A DNA stretch of 5,399 nt, from contig DDQZ01000106.1 in assembly GCA_002343505.1 (NCBI GenBank), forward strand, positions 99,037-104,435, in the 5' to 3' direction. Position numbers and translations under genes: made by a program. This DNA comes from Verrucomicrobiaceae bacterium UBA2429 (lineage in GTDB: Bacteria > Verrucomicrobiota > Verrucomicrobiia > Verrucomicrobiales > Verrucomicrobiaceae). Below the pieces are notes generated by a model that saw nothing but the letters and a program-made list of their open reading frames with translations, was not told the DNA's origin and made no database searches. How positions within the stretch are numbered: position 1 is the stretch's first letter; each line of letters begins with the position of its first letter. Below are positions 1 through 5,399 of the stretch, piece after piece.

Positions 1-1340
1 TCGCGGATGCTGCCGCCGAAGAGCAGCACCTCCTGCGGCACGAGCGCGAGATTCCGGCGCAGCGTGGTCAGCGGCAGGCCGCGAATGTCGCGTCCGTCAA
101 TGAGGACCTCCCCGCCGGTCGGATCATAAAAGCGGAACAAAAGCGAGACGCCCGTGGACTTGCCCGATCCGCTGGGGCCGACAAGCGCGATGCGCTGCCC
201 GGCATCCGCATGAAGCTCAAAGTCGCGCAGCACGGTGACATCGGGCCGGGAGGGATAAGCAAAGCTGACACCGCGCATCTCGATCCGTCCCTTGAAACGT
301 TCCTTCGGAGCATCGTCCGTGTCATCCGGCTCGGTCTCCCCGGCCAGGATTTCACGCACGCGCTCGGTGGCTCCGAGTGCGCGCTGAAACTGCGCCACCA
401 GTTCGGGAAACTGCATGAAGGAAGCGGCGATCATGCCGCTGAGGGCGGCAAACTGCGTGAGCTCCTCGCGGGCGATCTCGCCGCGCTCCAGCATGCGCAT
501 GGCAAACCAGGTGACGAGAATGAGCGCCACACTGAAGGCGAAGATGATGAAGGCAATGAAGGAGGCGCGCGGAGCGGCGGCGCGGATGACCGTGCGCAGG
601 TATTCACCCAGGTTCTTGTCATAGCGCGCCAGCTCGTGGGCCTCATTGCGGAAGGCTTTGACGCTGATGATGCTCTGCAAACTCTCGTCCACCACGACCT
701 GGGTGGCCGCCAGGTTGTCCTGAGCCGCGCGTGTCAGCCGGCGGATGCGCGCGCCAAAAACGGCGATGAGCACGATGACCACCGGGATGGTGCCGATCAT
801 GAACAGGGAGAGCTTCACGCTCATGCTCAAAATGAGCGCCAGGCAGATGGAGAACATCACCGTGTGCCGGATCAGCATTGGGATCGTCACCACCAGCGTC
901 TCGCGCATGGCCTCAACGTCATTGGCCAGGCGCGAGGCCAGCTCGCCCGCGCGGCGGATGTTCAAGGCGGCCATCGGCAGACGGATGATTTTGCCGAAAG
1001 TCTCCCGCCTTAGTGAGGCCAGCGCGCGCTCGGATGCCTTGGCGAAGAGCAGGATGCGCCAGAAGGCGACAAAGGCCTGCGTGCCGACAAGGGCGACTAG
1101 AAACCACAGCCTGCCATCCAGCTCCGCCATCCACTCCGGCCCGCCCGCGCCGCCGAGCCCCCGGCCGGCGATTTCGGCCAGTTCCTTGATGAAAACCACC
1201 GTCAGGCCGCCCGTGAAAGCAAGCGCGATGAGGGCGGGAATGAAGACATTGTAATGCGGGCGCAGATAGCGCTGGAAGAAGCCGGCGTCACGCCAGGCCG
1301 AGCGATCCCAGAGTTTCTTCGAAGGTGGTGTTTCAGGCAT
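1..1340 (-). CDS. ABC exporter half-transporter (fused membrane and ATPase domains), partial, C-terminus off the left edge
   Basis: This is an inner-membrane ABC exporter of the MsbA/ABCB type, expected to work as a dimer and use ATP to export a lipid, drug or peptide; the substrate cannot be read from the sequence. I read 446 residues in an unbroken frame. Hydrophobic segments lie near residues 31-52, 77-100, 155-173, 175-197, 256-280 and 296-312, fitting the six-helix exporter domain. The stretch AGELASRLANDVEAMRETL (131-149) and SVKAFRNEA (226-234) are typical of the family. The ATPase domain starts near 352: FAYPSRPDV with the aromatic A-loop Tyr362, Walker A GPSGSGKST (388-396, Lys394) and Q-loop Gln436 in LVPQEVLLFGGSIR. 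The ABC signature, Walker B and H-loop lie beyond the edge. The ATG at 1340 is the first possible start: an in-frame TGA lies 24 bases upstream with no start codon between. It has no clear Shine-Dalgarno sequence. It diverges from rpsA. Confidence 0.95.
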   Translation of the reverse strand, partial: MPETPPSKKLWDRSAWRDAGFFQRYLRPHYNVFIPALIALAFTGGLTVVFIKELAEIAGRGLGGAGGPEWMAELDGRLWFLVALVGTQAFVAFWRILLFAKASERALASLRRETFGKIIRLPMAALNIRRAGELASRLANDVEAMRETLVVTIPMLIRHTVMFSICLALILSMSVKLSLFMIGTIPVVIVLIAVFGARIRRLTRAAQDNLAATQVVVDESLQSIISVKAFRNEAHELARYDKNLGEYLRTVIRAAAPRASFIAFIIFAFSVALILVTWFAMRMLERGEIAREELTQFAALSGMIAASFMQFPELVAQFQRALGATERVREILAGETEPDDTDDAPKERFKGRIEMRGVSFAYPSRPDVTVLRDFELHADAGQRIALVGPSGSGKSTGVSLLFRFYDPTGGEVLIDGRDIRGLPLTTLRRNLALVPQEVLLFGGSIR

Positions 1341-1478
1341 CAGGAGCGCTGAACGTGGCGGCTGTCACACAAATGGCAAGGCGCGAGAGACTGTGACGCT
1401 CAACTGCCGGGATTCCCGACCGGGACCGGCGGCATGACCGCCCCGCCGGGCTGCCCGTTTTTCCCGGCATCTTTCCCC

Positions 1479-1506
1479 TTGCCAATCAGTGGTCTCGTCC
1501 GAGAAT
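1479..1506 (+). promoter_or_regulatory. Candidate sigma-70-type promoter for rpsA
   Basis: TTGCCA (1479-1484, five of six to the -35 consensus) is followed after 16 bases by GAGAAT (1501-1506, four of six to the -10 consensus). It would start transcription near 1513 and give a leader of roughly 110 bases before the ATG at 1623. It is the best match I found by eye in the divergent region. Short hexamer matches arise by chance, and housekeeping promoters in this phylum are not well calibrated. Confidence 0.3.
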
Positions 1507-1517
1507 GGCGGCCCTTT

Positions 1518-1547
1518 TGTCCGGCGGCCCTCTGGCCGCACGGGACA
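1518..1547 (+). promoter_or_regulatory. Hairpin in the rpsA leader
   Basis: TGTCC (1518-1522) pairs with GGACA (1543-1547), and GCGGCC (1524-1529) pairs with GGCCGC (1534-1539) around a CTCT loop. Together they give 11 base pairs with a small internal bulge. No T-run follows, so it is not an intrinsic terminator. It sits between the candidate promoter and the start codon. In E. coli, S1 represses its own mRNA through a structured leader without a good Shine-Dalgarno sequence; a similar role here is inference only. Confidence 0.4.
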
Positions 1548-1566
1548 TCAGCCCGCGCCGGCCCTC

Positions 1567-1571
1567 AGGAG
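1567..1571 (+). promoter_or_regulatory. Shine-Dalgarno-like AGGAG pointing to an alternative rpsA start at 1581
   Basis: AGGAG lies nine bases before an in-frame ATG at 1581, and GGAAGG overlaps the same interval. It would add 14 residues (starting MRGSPTSTPNPHTS) to the S1 protein. The ATG at 1623, which matches the E. coli S1 N-terminus, has no such site (CCACACACATCA precedes it). The two other genes in the window whose starts I can place also lack a clear Shine-Dalgarno sequence, so this site does not decide the start. Confidence 0.4.
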
Positions 1572-1622
1572 TGGAAGGTCATGCGCGGTTCCCCCACCAG
1601 CACTCCCAACCCACACACATCA

Positions 1623-3296
1623 ATGAGCGCAGCTACACTCGCGGAGATGATCGCAGGATCCTTCCGCGAACTTCACGAAGGATCCATCGTCAAAGGCCGG
1701 ATCCTTGAAATCAAACCCCAAGTCGTCCTCGTGGACATCGGCTACAAGTCCGAAGGAGCCATCCCCGCCAACGAGTTCGAAGACGAAGACATCCAGGTCG
1801 GTGACGAAATCGAAGTTCTCCTGGAGAAACTGGAAAATGACGAAGGCATGGTCGTCCTCTCGAAGGAAAAAGCCGCCTACAAGCAGAACTGGGAAAAGAT
1901 CGCCTCCGTCTTCCGCGACGGCGGCCTGGTCAAAGGCAAGGTCAAGTCCGTCGTCAAAGGCGGCCTCATGGTCAACGTCGGCGTCGAAGCCTTCCTGCCC
2001 GGCAGCCAGATTGACATCATCCCGCCGAAGGACCTCAACGAATACGTCGGCAAGGTTTTCGAATTCAAGATCGTCAAGATTAACGACGACCGCAAAAACA
2101 TCGTCCTCTCCCGCCGCGAGGTCATCGAGGCCGAGCGTGCCGAGCAGCGCCAGAAGTTCCTCGACTCCGTGGCCCCCGGCGACAAGGTCGAAGGCGTGGT
2201 CAAAAACATCACCGACTTCGGTGTGTTCGTGGACCTCAACGGCATGGACGGCCTGCTTCACATCACCGACATGTCCTGGGGCCGCCTCAACCATCCCACC
2301 GAACTGGTGGGCATCGGCCAGCGCCTCAACCTCGTCATCCTCGAGGTCAACCGCGACAAGGAGCGCGTCTCACTCGGCCTCAAGCAGCTGCAGAACAACC
2401 CCTGGGAGAACATCGAGACTCGTTACCCCATCGGTCAGCGCGTCAAGGGCAAGGTCACCAAGCTCGTCGCTTACGGTGCCTTCGTCGAAGTGGAGGAAGG
2501 TGTGGAAGGCCTCGTTCACGTCTCCGAACTCTCCTGGGTCAAGCGTATCGCCCGTCCTTCCGATGTCCTCCAGGTCGGCCAGGAACTCGAAGCCGTCGTC
2601 CTTGGCATCAACAAAGACGAGCGCAAGATCAGCCTCGGCGTGCGCCAGCTCGACACCAACCCGTGGGATGACATTGACGAGCGCTACCCGGTGGGCACCA
2701 AGTTCACCCGCCCGATCCGCAACCTCACCGCTTACGGCGCCTTTGTGGAGCTGGAGGAAGGCATTGACGGCATGATCCACGTCTCCGACCTGAGCTGGAC
2801 ACGCAAAGTCAATCATCCGTCCGAAATGCTCAAGAAAGGTGACGAGGTTGAGACTGTCGTGCTCGGCATTGACAAGGCCAACCAGCGCATCAGCCTCGGC
2901 ATGAAGCAGATCGAAACCGATCCCTGGAGCGAAATTGACAATCGCTTCAAGGTTGGCGACATCGTCAAGGGCAAGGTGGCCAAAATCGCCAGCTTTGGCG
3001 CCTTCGTCGAGCTTGAGGGCGACATTGACGGACTCATCCACATCTCCCAACTCAGCGAGGATCATGTGGCCAAGGTCAAGGATGTCATCAATGTCGGCGA
3101 CCCTGTCGAAGCCCGTGTCATCAAAGTGGACAAGGTGGAGCGCCGCGTCGGCCTCTCCATCAAGGCCATGGCCTACAGCGACGCCGAGATTCAGAAGGAA
3201 AGCGCCGCCTTCGAAGCCCTCCGCCCCAGCACCGACCTCGTCGGCCTGGAGCAGGCATTCAAGTTCGCCACCGAAGAATGGCGCCCCGGTCAATAA
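1623..3296 (+). CDS. rpsA: 30S ribosomal protein S1
   Basis: S1 is the large RNA-binding protein of the small ribosomal subunit; it captures and unfolds mRNA at the ribosome in the cytoplasm. From the ATG at 1623 the product is 557 residues, the same length as E. coli S1. Six S1 (OB-fold) repeats run at about residues 20-82, 100-164, 186-254, 270-341, 356-428 and 443-515. They end in typical strands such as RVSLGLKQL, KISLGVRQL and RISLGMKQI. Repeats 3-6 carry the core pattern seen in YGAFVEVEEGVEGLVHVSELSW and YGAFVELEEGIDGMIHVSDLSW. A tail of about 40 residues ends GLEQAFKFATEEWRPGQ. The interval from Met1 to GSIVKG matches E. coli S1 within one residue, which favours this start over ATGs at 1581 (571 residues, with a Shine-Dalgarno) and 1434 (620 residues). 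A strong terminator follows. The cmk and ihfB neighbours known from E. coli are absent, so it looks monocistronic. Identity is certain; the start is about 65 percent sure. Confidence 0.97.
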   Translation: MSAATLAEMIAGSFRELHEGSIVKGRILEIKPQVVLVDIGYKSEGAIPANEFEDEDIQVGDEIEVLLEKLENDEGMVVLSKEKAAYKQNWEKIASVFRDGGLVKGKVKSVVKGGLMVNVGVEAFLPGSQIDIIPPKDLNEYVGKVFEFKIVKINDDRKNIVLSRREVIEAERAEQRQKFLDSVAPGDKVEGVVKNITDFGVFVDLNGMDGLLHITDMSWGRLNHPTELVGIGQRLNLVILEVNRDKERVSLGLKQLQNNPWENIETRYPIGQRVKGKVTKLVAYGAFVEVEEGVEGLVHVSELSWVKRIARPSDVLQVGQELEAVVLGINKDERKISLGVRQLDTNPWDDIDERYPVGTKFTRPIRNLTAYGAFVELEEGIDGMIHVSDLSWTRKVNHPSEMLKKGDEVETVVLGIDKANQRISLGMKQIETDPWSEIDNRFKVGDIVKGKVAKIASFGAFVELEGDIDGLIHISQLSEDHVAKVKDVINVGDPVEARVIKVDKVERRVGLSIKAMAYSDAEIQKESAAFEALRPSTDLVGLEQAFKFATEEWRPGQ

Positions 3297-3326
3297 ACCG
3301 GCCTTGCCGATCCGGTCAAAATCACG

Positions 3327-3357
3327 GAGGGACGCCGCGAGGCGTCCCTCTTTTTTT
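3327..3357 (+). terminator. Rho-independent terminator of rpsA
   Basis: GAGGGACGCC (3327-3336) pairs perfectly with GGCGTCCCTC (3341-3350). The ten-base-pair stem is closed by the GNRA-type tetraloop GCGA and followed by seven T residues (3351-3357). It begins 30 bases after the rpsA stop. Read on the other strand the stem is not followed by a comparable T-run (CCGTGATTTTG), so it mainly serves rpsA, although the stem could also slow polymerase arriving from the convergent DUF1501 gene. Confidence 0.93.
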
Positions 3358-3384
3358 ATCCGCAGAGGCGCGGTCTACCGAGAA

Positions 3385-4794
3385 TCAGGCCAGAATGTCT
3401 TTCACCACATGGCCTTCCACATCAGTGAGGCGGAAGTCGCGCCCGGCATGGCGAAAGGTCAGGCGTTCATGGTCCAGACCCAGGATGTGCAGAAGGGTGG
3501 CATGCATGTCATGGACATGAACCTTGTTTTCCACCGCATAGTAGCCGTAATCGTCCGTGGCGCCGTGGGCATGACCGGCCTTCACTCCGCCTCCCGCCAT
3601 CCACATGGTGAAGCCCTCGGGATTGTGGTCGCGCCCGTCCGCCGTGCCCTGAGCCACGGGCGTGCGGCCAAACTCGCCGCCCCAAAGAACGAGCGTGTCC
3701 TCCAGCAGGCCGCGCGCTTTGAGGTCGTGCAGCAGGCCCGCGATGGGCTTGTCCACTTCGGCGGCGTTTTTGGTGTGGCCCTTGATGAGATTGCCATGCT
3801 GGTCCCACTGCACATCCGAGTCGCTGTGGGTGACCTGAATGAACCGCACTCCGCGCTCGGCAAAGCGCCGCGCCATCAGGCACTGGCGGCCAAAGTTTGC
3901 CGTCACCGGGCTGTCCAGGCCGTATAACTTCCGCGTGGCCTCCGTCTCTCCGCTCAGGTCCTGCAGTTCCGGCATCGCGGTCTGCATTCGGTAGGCAAGC
4001 TCGAAGGAGTCAATGCGCGCCTCCAGCGCGGCATCGGCATGGCCTGCCAGATGACCCCGGCTCATCTTTGCCGCCAGTTCCAGTTGCAGGCGCTGTACGG
4101 TCGTGCCCGAACCAGGCCCGCGAATGTGGCGCACCACGGCCTGATCAGAGGGCACGCTGGCATTGCCAAGGGGGGTGCCCTGCGCCCAGGCTGGCAGAAA
4201 AGCCGCGCCCCAGTTGTTCACCCCGCCGTGGGCCAGCGTGGGGCAGATGGTCACAAAAGCGGGTAGATCGGAATTCTCGGTGCCCAGGCCGTAACTCACC
4301 CAGGCTCCCATGCTTGGTCGCACAAAGGTGTCGCTTCCCGTGTGCAACTTCAGCAGCGCACCGCCGTGCGCCGGATTGGTCCCGTGCATGGAGCGGATGA
4401 CGCACAAATCGTCGGCACAGCGCGCCACATGCGGAAAGAGATCACTCACCGGCAGGCCGCTCTGACCGTGCCGCTTGAACTTCCAGGGCGATTTGAAAAG
4501 CGTCGTCGTCTTTGCAAAGGTCACCCTCGGCAGCGCGAACGGCAGTGGCTTGCCGTGGTCGCGGTCCAGGAGCGGCTTCGGATCAAAGGTGTCCACATGC
4601 GAAGGACCGCCCTTCATGAACAGAAAGATCACCCGTTTGGCGCGTGCAGGAAAATGCGGCTTCCTGGCCGCCAGCGGATTAACCGCCGCCTCCGCACCCA
4701 GCACCCCGCGCAGAGCCAGATAACCAAAACCCGCCGACGCCTGCTGGAGCATGGCGCGGCGTGACTGCAAAGGCTGCCAGGGGAAACGGTTCAC
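3385..4794 (-). CDS. DUF1501 family protein, probably Tat-exported
   Basis: Full-length member of the DUF1501 family, which belongs to the alkaline-phosphatase-like superfamily and is abundant in Planctomycetota and Verrucomicrobiota. Its reaction is not established. From the GTG at 4794 the product is 469 residues, usual for the family. A twin-arginine-like signal SRRAML (11-16) precedes the weakly hydrophobic stretch [17 protein letters not shown] and a possible Ala-x-Ala cleavage site near 34-37, so export is likely. Family blocks follow in order: [21 protein letters not shown] (in 53-73), WDQHGN (330-335), WGGEFGRTP (371-379), GRDHNPEGF (387-395) and [15 protein letters not shown] (428-442). 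The Asp/His/Glu residues in these blocks are candidate metal ligands by analogy with the superfamily. The frame continues upstream to ATGs at 4884 and 4929, but the added Arg-rich residues do not resemble the family. None of the three starts has a Shine-Dalgarno. It converges on rpsA. The DUF1549/DUF1553 cytochrome-type partner common beside this family is not visible. Confidence 0.95.
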   Translation of the reverse strand: MNRFPWQPLQSRRAMLQQASAGFGYLALRGVLGAEAAVNPLAARKPHFPARAKRVIFLFMKGGPSHVDTFDPKPLLDRDHGKPLPFALPRVTFAKTTTLFKSPWKFKRHGQSGLPVSDLFPHVARCADDLCVIRSMHGTNPAHGGALLKLHTGSDTFVRPSMGAWVSYGLGTENSDLPAFVTICPTLAHGGVNNWGAAFLPAWAQGTPLGNASVPSDQAVVRHIRGPGSGTTVQRLQLELAAKMSRGHLAGHADAALEARIDSFELAYRMQTAMPELQDLSGETEATRKLYGLDSPVTANFGRQCLMARRFAERGVRFIQVTHSDSDVQWDQHGNLIKGHTKNAAEVDKPIAGLLHDLKARGLLEDTLVLWGGEFGRTPVAQGTADGRDHNPEGFTMWMAGGGVKAGHAHGATDDYGYYAVENKVHVHDMHATLLHILGLDHERLTFRHAGRDFRLTDVEGHVVKDILA

Positions 4795-4889
4795 GCCGGA
4801 GGATACGCCGGGAGGCTGGAGACCTTTCGACGATGGGAAGCCTGAACTTCGCGCCTCAACCTCCCCATGCCCGCGCAACCGCATTTTGC

Positions 4890-4905
4890 ACCGGCATCTG
4901 CCGGT
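4890..4905. repeat. Perfect inverted repeat upstream of the DUF1501 gene
   Basis: ACCGGCA (4890-4896) and TGCCGGT (4899-4905) are exact inverted copies separated by two bases, flanked by TTTT (4884-4887) and AAAA (4906-4909). No T-run follows on either strand in terminator position, so it looks more like a protein-binding dyad or a leader hairpin than a terminator. It lies about 95 bases upstream of the GTG start. If translation really began at 4929 it would be coding sequence. Confidence 0.45.
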
Positions 4906-4932
4906 AAAACTTGCCTCCTGCTGCGGCATTTT

Positions 4933-4975
4933 AAAAAGCGCGGGCCCGCTGCGTTGCGGGACGCGTCCCCGTCGC
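4933..4975 (-). terminator. Possible intrinsic terminator of the Ala/Pro-rich gene
   Basis: On the minus strand, GCG-A-CGGG (4975-4968) can pair with CCCG-CGC (4944-4938) through an A bulge, enclosing a second small stem CCCGC/GCGGG with an AACGCA loop. Five T residues (4937-4933) follow directly. The structure begins about 43 bases after the upstream stop at 5018. The T-run is short, then turns to A, and GC-rich DNA folds easily, so this is tentative. Confidence 0.3.
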
Positions 4976-5017
4976 GCCTGAGGGCTTCACTCCTGCGAGG
5001 AAGCAGTGCCATGAGCA

Positions 5018-5399
5018 TCAATTCGGCGGACCTGCGGCTGGCAAAGCCGGGGTTGGCTTGGGCGTCGCAGTGGCGGGTGCGGACGGGATGCCGGGGGCAG
5101 GCGGCTGAGTAGCGAGGCTCTGGACAGGCGCACGCAGCGGGACGGGGCGGCTGTTCCCCTGTGTTGGCGGAGCAGGGCGGGGAGCGGGTGTGCCGCCCTT
5201 CGGCTGCTGGACCATGGGACTCATCTCTGTTTTCGACGAGCTGGCATTCCCTGGTGAGGCTGGCAGCACACGCACAGCGGGGATGGGGGCAGGAGCCGTG
5301 ACGCGGGGTTTGGGCGCGGCGGGAGCAGGGGTGGCTGCGCGTGCTGCGGGCGCGCTTGCGGCTGTGGCGCGGCTGGAGCAGCCGCAGCTTGAGCCGCCG
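5018..5399 (-). CDS. Ala/Pro-rich protein of unknown function, partial, N-terminus off the right edge
   Basis: The frame enters from the right edge and stops at a TGA at 5018-5020, giving the last 126 residues of a protein I do not recognise. The visible part is low complexity: 31 Pro and 27 Ala, with Ser, Thr, Lys and Arg scattered between and almost no aromatic residues. It contains runs such as TPAPAAPKPRVTAPAPIPA and TPAPRPAPPTQ. It is therefore likely a disordered linker or tail rather than a folded domain. It is preceded at the edge by GGSSCGCSS, a Cys-Gly-Cys cluster. Similar Pro/Ala tails occur in envelope proteins, lipoproteins and secretion components of GC-rich bacteria, but nothing here decides among them. 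An internal GTG at 5275 could be mistaken for a start; the frame is open through it and in the same composition. A second minus-strand frame is also open here, but its Arg/Cys-rich product looks like a shadow. Confidence 0.6.
   Translation of the reverse strand, partial: GGSSCGCSSRATAASAPAARAATPAPAAPKPRVTAPAPIPAVRVLPASPGNASSSKTEMSPMVQQPKGGTPAPRPAPPTQGNSRPVPLRAPVQSLATQPPAPGIPSAPATATPKPTPALPAAGPPN

Larger units (their letters stand above)
1341..1622. promoter_or_regulatory. Divergent non-coding region between the ABC exporter and rpsA
   Basis: This stretch of about 280 bases separates two divergent genes and should hold promoters for both. The rpsA frame stays open back to an ATG at 1434, but the encoded extra residues resemble no S1 N-terminus, so I treat it as leader. 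It is rich in GC inverted repeats: GGCGG/CCGCC at 1428-1442, GCCGGG/CCCGGC at 1445-1468, and the stronger hairpin at 1518-1547 listed separately. No convincing promoter for the minus-strand exporter could be found; TTGAGC and TTGCCA hexamers occur upstream of it without a good -10 partner. Confidence 0.6.
4795..5017. other. Non-coding gap between the Ala/Pro-rich gene and the DUF1501 gene
   Basis: About 220 bases with no gene I can support. Read on the minus strand it holds, in order, a hairpin just after the upstream stop (GCTTCCTC/GAG-T-GAAGC with a GCAG loop, 4984-5004), two GC palindromes (4958-4969 and 4940-4949), a T5 run and a perfect dyad at 4890-4905. A TAAAAT hexamer (4933-4928) resembles a -10 box but its -35 region (CAACGC) is poor. 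If it is active, transcription of the DUF1501 gene would start near 4921 and the dyad would lie in its leader. Confidence 0.5.

Noticed and set aside
210..1013. Open frame of about 267 codons opposite the ABC exporter gene
   Set aside because: The opposite strand carries a continuous ABC exporter with membrane segments, A-loop, Walker A and Q-loop. This frame gives a His/Gly/Asp-rich product without motifs.
1434..1580. N-terminal extension of S1 to the ATG at 1434
   Set aside because: The added residues are Pro/Trp-rich and match no S1 N-terminus. The candidate promoter and leader hairpin fall inside it, and the shorter product matches the usual S1 length.
1705..2775. Open frame of about 350 codons on the same strand as rpsA in another frame
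   Set aside because: The product is almost entirely Ser, Arg, Thr, Ala and Lys, a frame-shifted reading of the S1 codons, and lies wholly inside rpsA.
2460..3060. Repeated similar segments within rpsA that might suggest a DNA repeat or array
   Set aside because: They are the S1 domain repeats at protein level. The DNA has diverged and there are no direct repeats of CRISPR type or spacers.
2370..3293. Long open frame of about 300 codons antisense to rpsA, with a similar one at 1620-2294
   Set aside because: They lie opposite a certain S1 gene in codon-biased GC-rich DNA. The products are Asp/Val/Leu-rich and periodic in step with the S1 repeats, which is the expected mirror of the sense codons. 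They show no family motif.
2935..3927. Plus-strand open frame spanning the rpsA end, the terminator and the DUF1501 3' part
   Set aside because: It crosses a strong intrinsic terminator and overlaps two well-supported genes in shadow frames.
4867..5112. Plus-strand and minus-strand short open frames in the 4790-5112 region
   Set aside because: They are Arg/Ala-rich, lack motifs and Shine-Dalgarno sites, and overlap palindromes and the gap between two better-supported genes.

Overview
The window looks like GC-rich bacterial chromosome, most likely Verrucomicrobiota (possibly Planctomycetota). The best indication is a full-length DUF1501 protein with a twin-arginine-like N-terminus, a family greatly expanded in those phyla. 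The assignment is an inference from family distribution, not from a phylogeny. The six-domain ribosomal protein S1 is universal among Gram-negative-type bacteria and does not narrow it further. No tRNA, rRNA, CRISPR array, transposase or integrase is visible.

Layout from left to right. (1) Positions 1-1340, minus strand: the first 446 residues of an ABC exporter half-transporter, cut by the left edge after the Q-loop. (2) Positions 1341-1622: a non-coding divergent region shared by the exporter and rpsA, with a candidate promoter and a strong hairpin in the rpsA leader. (3) Positions 1623-3296, plus strand: rpsA, encoding a 557-residue S1 protein with six S1 repeats, followed by a textbook intrinsic terminator at 3327-3357. 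(4) Positions 3385-4794, minus strand: a secreted DUF1501 protein of 469 residues, convergent with rpsA. (5) Positions 4795-5017: a non-coding gap holding a possible terminator, a perfect dyad and a weak promoter candidate. (6) Positions 5018-5399, minus strand: the C-terminal 126 residues of an Ala/Pro-rich protein of unknown function, cut by the right edge.

The genes do not form one operon. rpsA appears monocistronic, with its own leader and terminator. The exporter diverges from it and the DUF1501 gene converges on it. The DUF1501 gene lies in the same direction as the Ala/Pro-rich gene, but the gap of about 220 bases with terminator-like structure argues that the two are separately transcribed. 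The ABC exporter (export across the inner membrane), S1 (translation) and DUF1501 (probably outside the cytoplasm) have no obvious joint function.

I see no convincing new multi-gene system. The points most worth a second look are the structured S1 leader with its conflicting start-site evidence, the DUF1501 gene that lacks its usual cytochrome-type partner on either visible side, and the low-complexity tail preceded by a Cys-Gly-Cys cluster at the right edge.
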